55,581 bases of DNA from Pelotomaculum terephthalicicum JT (GTDB lineage: Bacteria > Bacillota > Desulfotomaculia > Desulfotomaculales > Pelotomaculaceae). The DNA is taken from assembly GCF_022410535.1 (NCBI RefSeq), contig NZ_JAKNBL010000020.1:1-55581 (forward strand), given 5' to 3'. How positions within the stretch are numbered: position 1 is the stretch's first letter; each line of letters starts with the position of its first letter. The position numbers and the translations under genes were made by a program. Below are positions 30,974 to 39,255 of the stretch, piece after piece. The notes under the pieces were generated by a model. The model did no database searches, was not told the origin of the DNA, and saw only the letters and a program-made list of their open reading frames with translations.

Positions 30974-31598
30974 GATTTAAGTCAAGTGAACAAAGGAGGA
31001 GAACGAAATGCACGAAAATATTATAGCGTATAACCAGAGATTAATAAAAACGGGATCCGAGTATACCGGTAGACTCGAAAATCCATCTATATTCCTGCGA
31101 ACTTTAGGAGATGTCAGCGCCGCTTGTGGTGCAAGCACGGACGATTTCATGGATCTTTATATCCAGGTGGTCAACAACCTCATTTCTGATATCAAGTATC
31201 AGTGTATCGGTGATCCAACAACCAACGTAGCCATAGAGATTCTTTGTACATTGTTGAAAGGGAAGACTTTAGACGAAGCTGCCCTAATAAAAGAAGATGC
31301 GTTTTCTCGAATTCTGGGGTGCGAGGACGAAGGAATGCAAGAAAAAGCCAAGTTTTTGCTGGAATTACTCAACGAGGAAATCCTTCGCTATAAAACACAA
31401 GCAGAATAGATTTGATCAATTGCCCTGAAGCAATTTCTCATCTGCAGCATTTCTTAAGGGAAATATAGAAACTTTGTTCAAAAAGTCATTCGCTGATGAG
31501 CCCCGATGCGTAAACCGATCCCGGCATCAACACGTATAGCGGGGACAGGAAAATTCCTGGTATAGACGCCACATTCCATGCAGGCATTGAAATCGGTA
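30883..31598 (+). repeat. Tandem duplication unit 1
   Basis: It contains the desulfurase 3' end, a NifU-like gene and an antisense hgcB remnant. It matches 31683-32383 with an offset of 800 bases at the start and slightly less after small deletions. Confidence 0.85.
31008..31409 (+). CDS. NifU/IscU-like iron-sulfur scaffold protein, copy 1
   Basis: A 133-residue protein with the scaffold fold: GRLENPSIFLRTLGDVSAACGASTDDFMDLYIQ, then IKYQCIGDPTTNVAIEILCTLLKGKTLDEA. The first Cys (ACGAS), the second (QCIGD) and others fit cluster ligands, although the classic NPVCGD is degenerate. It would assemble clusters from sulfur supplied by the upstream desulfurase. AAAGGAGG precedes ATG 31008. A second copy lies 800 bases downstream. 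Confidence 0.75.
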   Translation: MHENIIAYNQRLIKTGSEYTGRLENPSIFLRTLGDVSAACGASTDDFMDLYIQVVNNLISDIKYQCIGDPTTNVAIEILCTLLKGKTLDEAALIKEDAFSRILGCEDEGMQEKAKFLLELLNEEILRYKTQAE

Positions 31599-31610
31599 GT
31601 TCGTCTATGC
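31437..31610 (-). pseudogene. hgcB remnant, first copy (3' part only)
   Basis: On the minus strand a short stretch reads DFNACMECG, then PAIRVDAGIG, the second ferredoxin motif and tail of the HgcB-type protein fully seen at 32234-32513. Several Cys codons are lost and frames are broken. It is the antisense part of the tandem duplication. Confidence 0.65.
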
Positions 31611-31682
31611 TGAAGCGGTTGATGGGTATCAACAGGAGTTGCATTTGCTGCAGCTCCTGCTCTGTTATATAGTTTTTGCTAA

Positions 31683-32383
31683 GGTTTCCTGCTACTTCTA
31701 CAATACCATGGATGAATGTCGAATATTCCCAGAAACGCTGGATGTGATATCCAAAGAGCGCGGCTATATCTGAGATTTAAGTCAAGCGAATAAAGGAGGA
31801 GAACGAAATGCACGAAGCAGTTATGACTTATTACCATAGATTATTAAAAACGGGATTTGAATATATAGGTAAACTCGAAAATGCATCCATTTCCCTGAAA
31901 ACTTTCGGAGAAGTCAGCCCCGTCTGTGGAAATACGGACGATTTCTTGTATCTCTATATCCAGGTGGTCGATAACCTTATTTCTGATATCAAGTATGAAT
32001 GTATCAGCGATCCAACAACCAACGTAGCCATAGAGATTCTTTGTACATTGGTGAAAGGGAAGACTTTGGACGAGGCCGCCCTTATAAAAGAGGATGCGTT
32101 TTCTCAATTTCTGGGATGCGAGGACGAATTAATGCGAGAAAAAGCCAAGTTCTTGTTGGAATTGTTCAACGGGGAAATCCTTCGCTATAAAACACAAACA
32201 GAATAGATTGATCAATTGACCTGAAGCAATTTCTCATCCGCAGCATTTCTTAAGGGAACTATAGTAACTTTGTTCAAGAAACCATTCGTTGATGAGTCCC
32301 GATGCGCAACCGATCCCGACATCAATAGCGGGCAGGCAAATTCTGGCACAGGTGCCACATTCCATGCAGGCATTGAAATCGGT
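31683..32383 (+). repeat. Tandem duplication unit 2
   Basis: A diverged copy of 30883-31598. It starts with an orphan fragment of the desulfurase 3' end (31683-31773), which has lost its gene, followed by NifU copy 2 and the hgcB region. Confidence 0.85.
31808..32206 (+). CDS. NifU/IscU-like iron-sulfur scaffold protein, copy 2
   Basis: A 132-residue paralogue of the 31008-31409 protein: GKLENASISLKTFGEVSPVCGNTDDFLYLYIQ and IKYECISDPTTNVAIEILCTLVKGKTLDEA. SPVCGNTDD is closer to the classical scaffold motif than copy 1, so this copy may be the more functional one. The ribosome binding site (AAAGGAGG) is identical. It probably shares a transcript with the desulfurase. Confidence 0.75.
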   Translation: MHEAVMTYYHRLLKTGFEYIGKLENASISLKTFGEVSPVCGNTDDFLYLYIQVVDNLISDIKYECISDPTTNVAIEILCTLVKGKTLDEAALIKEDAFSQFLGCEDELMREKAKFLLELFNGEILRYKTQTE

Positions 32384-32513
32384 GATGTGTCTTATTTTTT
32401 ACGAGTGGGAAGACCTGGTGTGGACAGACCTCTAAACACCAGCCACAGCCAATACATTTCTCTGGATACAACTCCAGCGTGGCAACATTGTGCAGGTAGC
32501 TGAAACCTTTAAT
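32234..32513 (-). pseudogene. hgcB: HgcB-like ferredoxin (mercury methylation), frameshifted
   Basis: Minus strand. The N-terminal half reads IKGFSYLHNVATLELYPEKC, then IGCGWCLEVCPHQVF. After a frameshift in an A/T run near 32395-32402 the second half reads DFNACMECGTCARIC, then PAIDVGIGCASGLINEW, ending in KKCCG before TGA (32234-32236). The order of start, two ferredoxin motifs, VGIGCA and terminal Cys pair is the signature of HgcB, partner of HgcA in mercury methylation. The start codon position has ATT rather than ATG. With the frameshift it cannot make a normal protein. Confidence 0.75.
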
Positions 32514-32697
32514 AAATCTTCCCACCAGATCAATTTCCTTGACAAAACAAAGATCGCACTGACGATAAGAGCACACCCCATAGCCGGAATCGCGATCCGC
32601 ATCTCGTTTTTGACCACGGAGCTTGAAGTGTAGGTCGTGCATCCGGTAAAATTGAGTGTATAAAAGGCGCTCACCGCCGGAAGTGCCAGGCGGGAAC
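32432..32697 (-). pseudogene. C-terminal fragment of an HgcA-like membrane corrinoid protein
   Basis: Minus strand. LALPAVSAFYTLNFTGCTTY, followed by TSSSVVKNEMRIAIP and a hydrophobic segment, fits the membrane tail that precedes HgcB in hgcAB loci. The corrinoid-binding domain with its NVWCAAGK motif is not in the window. The fragment ends abruptly near 32697, where an oppositely oriented DUF2922 piece begins. Assignment relies on remembered family features and adjacency. Confidence 0.5.
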
Positions 32698-32866
32698 CCG
32701 GACCACCATTTCGCTGGACAAACCCAAGAATACCCTGACCGAGGTGGAGGTGGTGGCCGCGATGGACCTGATTATTGCCAAAAACATTTTCGGTAACGCC
32801 GACGGCGATCTGGTGTCCAAGTACAACGATCAAACAAAGAATAACAAAGCTTATACCACAACTTAA
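32678..32866 (+). pseudogene. DUF2922-like fragment
   Basis: The plus strand reads RTTISLDKPKNTLTEVEV, then AAMDLIIAKNIF, then GDLVSKYNDQ, matching small DUF2922 proteins common in Firmicutes. No start codon or site is present, so the N-terminus is lost. The segment is GC-rich compared with neighbouring transposon DNA, so it looks like captured chromosomal sequence. Its end runs into the transposase remnant. Confidence 0.5.
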
Positions 32867-34812
32867 GTATATTAGGCAGTTAAATCTTAACTTCGATACC
32901 AAGGGGATTCACCCTAACCGTCTGCGTCAGTTGTCCCGGCTTGGGGCAAGGTATGAACCATTTCTTTTCCGGAGGTTCAAGGACTCTAAAAAATATGCCA
33001 TGTTGGTTGCATACCTGATGGATTTAAGCCAGGATCTGATTGACCAGGCTTTTAAAATTCATGATAAGTTAATATCAAACCTTCAGAAGAAGGGCAAAAA
33101 AACTCAGGATGAAATACAAAAGAAAAATGGTAAATCCATCAATGAAAAAGTGGTTCACTTTGCCAACCTGGGCGATGCATTGATAAGGGCCAGGAATGAG
33201 GGAACAGATCCGTATGAGGCATTAGAATCCGTAATGCCCTGGGATAACTTCGTATCCTCGGTTGAGGAAGCCAAAAAACTGTCGCGGCCTATTGATTACG
33301 ATTTCCTTGATTTATTGGAGAATAGTTTTTCCTACCTCCGGAAGTATACTCCCACTCTATTAAAAGCTTTGGAGTTTCGTTGCACGAAAGCTACAGAACC
33401 TTTACTTAGAGCTCTCGACGTGATCCGGGAAATGAATGAAACAGGGAAGCGCAAGGTTCCGGAAGACGCACCGTTAGATTTCATATCCTGCAGTCGATGG
33501 CAGAAACATGTTTATGATGAAGACGGGAACATTAACCGCCGTTTTTACGAGATGGCCGCGCTCACGGAGTTGAGAAATTCAGTCCGTTCCGGAGATGTTT
33601 CAATCGTGGGCAGCCGGCAGCATAAGGACTTTGATGAATACATTTTCTCACGGGAAGAATGGGAGATAGCCCGCACTGCCGGCACCAGGCTTGCTGTTAG
33701 CTTATCAGTTGACGAATATTTAGAGGAACGCACCAACGCTCTCCTAAGCCGCCTGAACTGGATGAGCAAAAACATCAAGGACCTTGAAGGAGTAAGTTTG
33801 GAAAAAGGCAAGATCCATGTTGAAAGGCTGGAGAAAAACGTTCCCGATGAAGCAAGGCAGTTCAGTTTAAGCCTGTACGGGATGCTTCCACGAATCAAGC
33901 TGACTGAACTGCTCATTGAGGTATCCAGTTGGGCAGGCTTTGAGAATCAATTTATCCATGCTTCCACCGGCAAGCCCCCTCATGAGGAAGAAAAACCGGT
34001 ACTTATGGCTACTCTCATGGCCATGGGAACAAATATAGGGCTGACTAAAATGGCCGAAGCCACACCAGGCGTTTCATATCGCCAGATGGCCAATGTAGCC
34101 CAATGGAGAATGTATGAAGATGCGATGAACCGGCACAGGCCACGTTGGTCAATTTCCATCATAAGTTGGCCCTACCTCTTTTTGGGGTGATGGAAGCACA
34201 TCGTCTTCTGACGGAATGAGAATGCAAATTGGTGTGTCGGCGCTGCGCGCCGATGCAAACCCTCACTACGGATCGGGCAAAGGTGCCACCATATACAGAT
34301 TTACCAGTGACCAATTCTCCGCTTTCTACACAAAAATTATTAATACCAACGCCCGGGACGCAATTCATATTATTGATGGGCTACTGCACCACGAAACGGA
34401 TGCTCTACAAGAAATGGGCTGCATTGAAAAGACTATTTTCATTCTCGATTACATTTCCAGTGAAGCCATGCGTCGGCGGATACAGAAAGGCTTAAACAAA
34501 GGCGAAGCCATGAACGCCCTGGCTCGGGCTATATTCTTCGGGAAACAAGGTGATTTTCGCGAACGTGCCCTACAGGATCAATTACAAAGAGCCAGTGCCT
34601 TAAATATACTGATTAATGCTATTAGCATTTGGAATACGGTTTATCTCACAGAAGCGACTAAGCAGTTAAAAACAGACGAAAGGGTTAAAGAACTACTGCC
34701 GCACGTTTCCCCTCTTGCATGGGAACACATTAACTTCCTGGGAGAATACACCTTTGATTTACGAAACACAACAACGCTGGATTCGTTGAGGCCACTGCAG
34801 ACCACTATATAA
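32860..34812 (+). pseudogene. tnpA: Tn3-family transposase TnpA, 5'-truncated and frameshifted
   Basis: Similarity begins near GIHPNRLRQLSRLGARYEPF and continues to the natural C-terminus (LSPLAWEHINFLGEY). The N-terminal roughly one third of a usual 950-1000-residue TnpA is missing. The frame is broken twice near 34128-34190: first PAQATLVNFHHKLALPLF is in another frame, then WGDGSTSSSDGMRMQ and the rest in a third. WGDG-SSSDG is the conserved Tn3 catalytic-region motif. The gene lies 57 bases inside the right inverted repeat, the usual place. The element cannot transpose without help. Confidence 0.88.
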
Positions 34813-34842
34813 AAATGGTAATATATATCTTAGAGTAAAGAA

Positions 34843-34860
34843 ACCAGCGATTTAGCTGGT
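34843..34860. repeat. Small hairpin near the right end
   Basis: ACCAGC and GCTGGT pair around GATTTA, followed by AATTT. CTTAGAGTA occurs just before it (34830) and again at the inner edge of the right inverted repeat (34870). Confidence 0.45.
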
Positions 34861-34869
34861 AATTTATGT

Positions 34870-34907
34870 CTTAGAGTATATTCTCGTTAAAATGTTGGCG
34901 ATACCCC
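34870..34907 (-). repeat. Right terminal inverted repeat (IRR, 38 bp)
   Basis: Read on the minus strand from 34907 it begins GGGGTATCGCCAACATTT and ends CTCTAAG. It differs from IRL at two positions. Confidence 0.9.
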
Positions 34908-34912
34908 GATAT
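34908..34912. repeat. Target site duplication GATAT, right copy
   Basis: Identical to 19069-19073 on the other side of the transposon. Confidence 0.85.
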
Positions 34913-34928
34913 GAGCTGCATGAAAGTT

Positions 34929-34966
34929 TAAAACCTGCCGTTCCTATTAGGAGCCGGCAGGTTTTA
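34929..34966. terminator. Bidirectional terminator
   Basis: TAAAACCTGCCG (34929-34940) and CGGCAGGTTTTA (34955-34966) pair perfectly. It ends the leftward Calx-beta gene. Before the transposon arrived it would also have lain about 100 bases after the 2-oxoacid oxidoreductase operon. Confidence 0.8.
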
Positions 34967-35001
34967 CATTTTCAAAAACCAATTTCATAATATACTAATT
35001 G

Positions 35002-38000
35002 TTAGAATTCTATCTCGCCAGTTGCCGAGTCGTCGTTGGTAATTCTTAATAGCGCTGTTTTTTGGGAGCCGAGAGCGGCGCCCCCGGCTGGCCTGCTCAA
35101 GGTGAGCTTGACCGTTTCCGTAGGCTCATTCAAGTCGTCGTTATTAATATCTACCTCAAACGTCTGCGAAGTCTCTCCGTCGGCAAAATTCAGGGTGCCG
35201 TTGGCCGCCGTGTAGTCCGCGCTGGCGCCGGCTTTGGCCGTTCCGTTGCTGGTGGCGTATCTTACCGTGACCGCCCCGTGGTCGCCGCCGATCCGGTTGA
35301 CTGTAATCGTTGCGTATCCGGTCGCTTCGTCTTCCGCCACCGTGTACGAAGCGGCGGAAAATTCAAACTGACCGTTGGACTCGTCGTCGTCGGTTATGCT
35401 CAAAACAGCCGTTTTCCGGGCTCCCAGAGTGGCGCCGTCTGTCGGTCTGCTCAAGGTAATCTTGACTGTTTCCGCAGGCTCGTACAAGCTGTCGTCTATA
35501 ATAGGCACGTCGAATGTTTTGGAAGCCTCTCCGTCGGCAAAGCTCAGACTGCCGCTGGCGGCCGTGTAGTCCGCGCCGGCCTTGGCTGACCCGTTGGTGG
35601 TGGCGTAATTGACTGTCACCGCTCCGCTGGTGCTGCCGCTCCGTTCGACCGTGATTGCAGCCGTTCCGGCATCCTCCGCTGCTGTGTATGCGGCGTCGGA
35701 TAATTCAAGTTCGCCTTTGCAGTCGTCATCAGTAATATTCAAGACAGCCGTTTTTTGGGGGCCCAGGATGGCGCCCCCGGTCGGGCTGCTCAATTTGAGC
35801 TTGATCGTTTCCGTCTTTTCATACAGGCCGTCGTCTGTGATAGACACGTCAAATGTTTTTGCGGCTGAATCTCCGTCGGCAAAGGTCAGGGTGCCGCTGG
35901 TGGCGGTGTAATCCGCGCCGGCCCTCGCCGTTCCGTTGGTGGCGGCGTAATCAACCGTCACCGCACCGCTGTCGCCGCCCTCCCGGTTGACCGTGACCGT
36001 CGCCGTTCCGGTGTTTTCCGCTACTGTGTACGTGGCGGCGGAAAAAGTAAGCTGGCCGTTGGAAGCGTCGTCGTCGGTAATATACAACACGGCCGATTTC
36101 AGCGCGCCGAGGATGGCTCCACCCGCCGGGCTGGTCAAGGAGAGTTTGACCGTTTCCGTTGATTCACACAGGCCGTCGTTTGTAATAGGCACGTCGAACG
36201 TTTCAGTAGTATCGCCGTCGGCAAAATTAAGAGTGGTGCTGGTAGCCGTATAGTCCGTGCCGGCCTTGGCCGTTCCGTTGCTGGTATAGCATACCACGGA
36301 CACATCGCCGTTGGAGCCGCCGTTCCGGCTGACCGTGATCTCGGCTGTGACAACGTCCTCCGCTACTGTGTACGTGGCGGCGGAAAATTCAAACAGCCCT
36401 TTGTTATCGTCGTCGGCAATGTTCAAGACAGCCGTTTTCTGGGTGCCTAGGGTGGCGCCCCCGGTTGGATTTCTCAGGGTGAGCTTGACCGTTTCCGCCG
36501 GCTCGTAGGTGCCGTCATCTATGATAGGTACGTTAAATGTATTGGTGGTCTGTCCGTCGGCAAAATCCAGAGTGCCGCTGGCGGCCGTGTAGTCCGTGCC
36601 GGCCTTGGCCGTTCCGTTGCTGGTGGCGTAGTTAACCGACACCGCGCCGCTGGAGTCGCTCCGGTAGACCGCAATCGCAACTGTTCCCGCGTTTTCCGCA
36701 AATGTGTATGAGGCAGCAGTGAACTCAAGCTGGCCGGGAGACGCGTCGTCGTTGGCAATGTTCAAGACAGCCGTTTTCTGGGCGCCGAGGGTGGCACCGC
36801 CGGTCGGGCTGCTTAAAGTGAGTTTGACCGTTTCCGTCGGCTCATAGACGGTATCGTCTGTGATAGGCACGTCAAATGTTTTTGCGGCCGTGTCACCGTC
36901 GGCAAAGGTCAGAGTATCGTTGACGGCTGTGTAATCCACGCCGGCCTTGGCTGTTCCGTTGGTGGTGCCGTAATTAACCGTCACCAGCCCGTTGGAGCCG
37001 CCGGTCCGGTAGACCGAGACCGTTACGGTTCCCGCGTCTTCCGCCACGGTGTAGGCGGCGGCGGAAAATTCAAGCCGTCCGTTGGACTCATCGTCGTTGA
37101 TGATGTTCAAGACAGCCGTTTTCTGTGAGCCGAGGGTGGCGCCGCCGGTCGGGCTGCTCAAGGTAAGCTTGACCGTTTTGGTCGGCTCATAGGTGCTGTC
37201 GTTTAAAATAGGCACGTCGAATGTTTTTGCGGCCGTATCACCGTCGGCAAAGGTCAGAGTATCGTTGACCGCTGTGTAATCCGTGCCGGCCTTGGCCGTT
37301 CCGTCGCTGGTGGCGTAGTTAACCGTCACCGGGCCGTTGTCGCCGCCGTTCCGGTTAACCTCGACGGTTACGGTGCCCGCATCTTCCATCACATTGTACG
37401 AGGTGAGGGAAAACTCCATCTCGCCGTTGGAAGAATCTTCGCTGGCGATCCGCAAGACAGCCGTTTTTGGGGAGCCGAGGGTGGCGCCGCCGGCCGGGTT
37501 GCTCAGGGTGAGCTTGATTGTTTCCGTCGGCTCGTAAAATTCATCATTTGTAATAGTAACCTCAAACGTCTGTATAGTCTCGCCGTCGGCAAAGGTCAGA
37601 ATATCAGTGGCGGCCGTGTAGTCCGTGCCGGCTTTGGCCGTTCCGTCGCTGGTGGCGTAGTTAACCGTCGCCTCCCCGCTGGAGCCGCCGTTCCGGTAAA
37701 CCTCGACGGTTACGGTTCCACCTGATACGTCTTCCGCAACCGTGTAAGTGGAAGCGGAGAATTCAAACTGACCGGGAGACGCGTCGTCGTTGGTAATGTT
37801 TAAGACAGCCGTTCTCATGGAGCCGAGGGTGGCGCCGCCGGTCGGGCTTTTCAGGGTAAGCTTGACTGTTTCCGTCGATTCATAGGCGGTGTCATTTATA
37901 ATAGGTACGGTGAATGTTTTTGCAGCTGAATCACCGTCGGCAAAGGTCAGCGTATTGGTGGCGGCCGTGTAGTCCGTGCCGGCCTTGGCCGTTCCGTTGG

Positions 38001-38574
38001 CAGTGGCGTAGTTAACCGTTACCGCCCCATGGGAACCGTTGTTCCGGTTGACTGTAATCGTTGCGTATCCGGTCGCTTCGTCTTCCCCTACAGTATAGGC
38101 GGCGGCGGAAAACTCAAGCTGTCCGTTGGACTCGTCGTCATTAGTAATATATAAGACAGCCGTTTTCTGAGAGCCGAGGGCAACGCCGCCGGTCGGGTTG
38201 CTCAAGGTGAGCTTGACTGTTTTGGTTGGTTCCTTGGCGTCGTTATCTATAATAGGCACGGTGAAAGACTCATTGGTATCACCGTCGGCAAAGGTCAAAG
38301 TGCCGCTGGCGGCCGTGTAGTCGGTGCCGGCCCGGGCTGTTCCGTTGCTGGTGGCGTAATCAACCGTCACCGGTCCAGTGGAGCCGCCGTTCCGGTAGAC
38401 CGTGATCGTCGCGGTGCCCGCGTTTTCCGCTACCGTGTACGTAACAGCTGAAAATGACGTCTGCGTAGCTGCGAACAACGGTTTAATTTGAAAAGGATTC
38501 AACCAGGCAACGCAGAACAAAAAGAAAAATAGTATGTTTTTTATAAGCTTCAGTTTTGGAATCATTCTTTTCAA
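35002..38574 (-). CDS. Secreted Calx-beta repeat protein
   Basis: A 1190-residue exported protein. Residues 1-35 form a signal peptide (Lys/Arg start, ILFFFLFCVAWLNPF core, FAA at the cleavage region). Then ten Calx-beta domains of about 110 residues follow, each opening like FSAATYTVAEDAGT and including VNYATSNGTAKAGTDYTA, LTFADG, and ending VLNITNDD. These domains bind calcium and occur in adhesins. The chain ends with GEIEF, the opening of an eleventh unit, so the C-terminus looks cut short. No sortase or S-layer anchor is visible. A c-di-GMP-I riboswitch lies upstream, linking expression to surface lifestyle. Confidence 0.85.
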   Translation of the reverse strand: MKRMIPKLKLIKNILFFFLFCVAWLNPFQIKPLFAATQTSFSAVTYTVAENAGTATITVYRNGGSTGPVTVDYATSNGTARAGTDYTAASGTLTFADGDTNESFTVPIIDNDAKEPTKTVKLTLSNPTGGVALGSQKTAVLYITNDDESNGQLEFSAAAYTVGEDEATGYATITVNRNNGSHGAVTVNYATANGTAKAGTDYTAATNTLTFADGDSAAKTFTVPIINDTAYESTETVKLTLKSPTGGATLGSMRTAVLNITNDDASPGQFEFSASTYTVAEDVSGGTVTVEVYRNGGSSGEATVNYATSDGTAKAGTDYTAATDILTFADGETIQTFEVTITNDEFYEPTETIKLTLSNPAGGATLGSPKTAVLRIASEDSSNGEMEFSLTSYNVMEDAGTVTVEVNRNGGDNGPVTVNYATSDGTAKAGTDYTAVNDTLTFADGDTAAKTFDVPILNDSTYEPTKTVKLTLSSPTGGATLGSQKTAVLNIINDDESNGRLEFSAAAYTVAEDAGTVTVSVYRTGGSNGLVTVNYGTTNGTAKAGVDYTAVNDTLTFADGDTAAKTFDVPITDDTVYEPTETVKLTLSSPTGGATLGAQKTAVLNIANDDASPGQLEFTAASYTFAENAGTVAIAVYRSDSSGAVSVNYATSNGTAKAGTDYTAASGTLDFADGQTTNTFNVPIIDDGTYEPAETVKLTLRNPTGGATLGTQKTAVLNIADDDNKGLFEFSAATYTVAEDVVTAEITVSRNGGSNGDVSVVCYTSNGTAKAGTDYTATSTTLNFADGDTTETFDVPITNDGLCESTETVKLSLTSPAGGAILGALKSAVLYITDDDASNGQLTFSAATYTVAENTGTATVTVNREGGDSGAVTVDYAATNGTARAGADYTATSGTLTFADGDSAAKTFDVSITDDGLYEKTETIKLKLSSPTGGAILGPQKTAVLNITDDDCKGELELSDAAYTAAEDAGTAAITVERSGSTSGAVTVNYATTNGSAKAGADYTAASGSLSFADGEASKTFDVPIIDDSLYEPAETVKITLSRPTDGATLGARKTAVLSITDDDESNGQFEFSAASYTVAEDEATGYATITVNRIGGDHGAVTVRYATSNGTAKAGASADYTAANGTLNFADGETSQTFEVDINNDDLNEPTETVKLTLSRPAGGAALGSQKTALLRITNDDSATGEIEF

Positions 38575-38742
38575 GCCTCCTCAAACTTGGTAAAATAATT
38601 CGCTAATCAAATAGACCCTATATATATTAGTTCGTCAACTAATAAGCAATCCTTAAGGTCAAGTTTTCAAAGTATTTAGCAACGCTTTTATTAGATTATG
38701 GGATTGTTTGGCAATCCCCGAACTTGGTTAGATTGGAGATAT

Positions 38743-38780
38743 ATAATAAAGCCTCCGCACCGGTGAAGGATAAGAGGCTT
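38743..38780 (-). terminator. Terminator of the riboswitch expression platform
   Basis: On the minus strand AAGCCTC (from 38780) pairs with GAGGCTT (ending about 38748), then TTATTATAT. It lies between the aptamer and the Calx-beta gene, so it can act as the switch. Confidence 0.6.
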
Positions 38781-38789
38781 GATCAGCTT

Positions 38790-38885
38790 GGATTATGTCA
38801 CAGCAGCCTGGCAGTCATAGCCTTACCAGCCTTAGACCCATAGCTTTGCGCCCCAACTTTTCAATCGGTTTGCCATTTTATACTA
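38790..38885 (-). promoter_or_regulatory. Cyclic di-GMP-I (GEMM) riboswitch
   Basis: The minus strand carries GGCAAACC (38875-38868), then GGGGCGCAAAGC, then GGGTCTAAGG, GGTAAGGC and GCCAGGCTGC in the order and spacing of the GEMM-I aptamer. It should bind c-di-GMP and control the leftward Calx-beta gene through the downstream hairpin. Confidence 0.8.
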
Positions 38886-39063
38886 TAAATTGTATTATAT
38901 CATATGATAGTGGCGGATAGTGTTGTAATATGTCGAAGCGGTTGTTTTTTTACAAAATTTACTTTTCTTATTTGCAGGCGACCTTAATAAGGTCACCCCG
39001 AAATGATTGAGCGCATAATCTAATGTTGAAATCTTTTAAAAAAATATTAGGTGATGAAGAAGG
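38886..39063. other. Intergenic region between the riboswitch and gin
   Basis: No gene is seen. The palindrome ACCTTAATAAGGT lies at about 38980-38992. The leftward riboswitch promoter and the rightward gin promoter must both be here. Confidence 0.4.
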
Positions 39064-39255
39064 GTGAGCAGCATTTTTCCAGTGTGTATCATTTGCCGGC
39101 GGGCGCTGCAAGAGGGAGAGCAGGCGCTTTGGGTCGCCGGCCATAATATCTGTTGCGACTGCGAAAATAAAATCTTGGCTTTATCCGCTGATAACCCTGA
39201 TTATGATTATTTTATTACAGGGTTGAAAAAAATTTGGTGTTTCCCAAGGGCTTGA
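39064..39255 (+). CDS. gin: Sigma-G inhibitor Gin (CsfB) family protein
   Basis: A 63-residue zinc-binding anti-sigma factor. CIICRRALQEGE and ICCDCENKI supply the two CxxC pairs, and the ending YDYFITGLKKIW is typical. Gin keeps sigma-G (and in Bacillus sigma-E) inactive at the wrong time during sporulation. GTG 39064 follows a purine-rich site. Its 3' end overlaps the convergent HTH gene by 49 bases. Location before the speA-tmk-holB group matches Bacillus. Confidence 0.85.
   Translation: MSSIFPVCIICRRALQEGEQALWVAGHNICCDCENKILALSADNPDYDYFITGLKKIWCFPRA

Larger units (their letters stand above)
19074..34907. mobile_element. Tn3-family transposon carrying arsenic and selenoprotein genes
   Basis: A 15,834-bp element. 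Its ends are 38-bp inverted repeats starting GGGG and ending TAAG on the inside, matching at 36 of 38 positions, flanked by GATAT duplications. The end sequence resembles the Tn4430 branch of the Tn3 family. A decayed Tn3 transposase lies at the right end. No intact resolvase or TnpI recombinase was recognised. Cargo includes ArsR regulators, acr3, broken arsC, arsM and hgc remnants, two permeases, three likely selenoproteins and iron-sulfur genes. It is visibly AT-richer than the chromosome around it. Because the duplication is intact, the element probably moved in one event and then decayed, with transposition functions lost. Confidence 0.88.

Noticed and set aside
35062-37540. Plus-strand frames opposite the Calx-beta gene
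   Set aside because: They are shadows of the repetitive minus-strand coding sequence.
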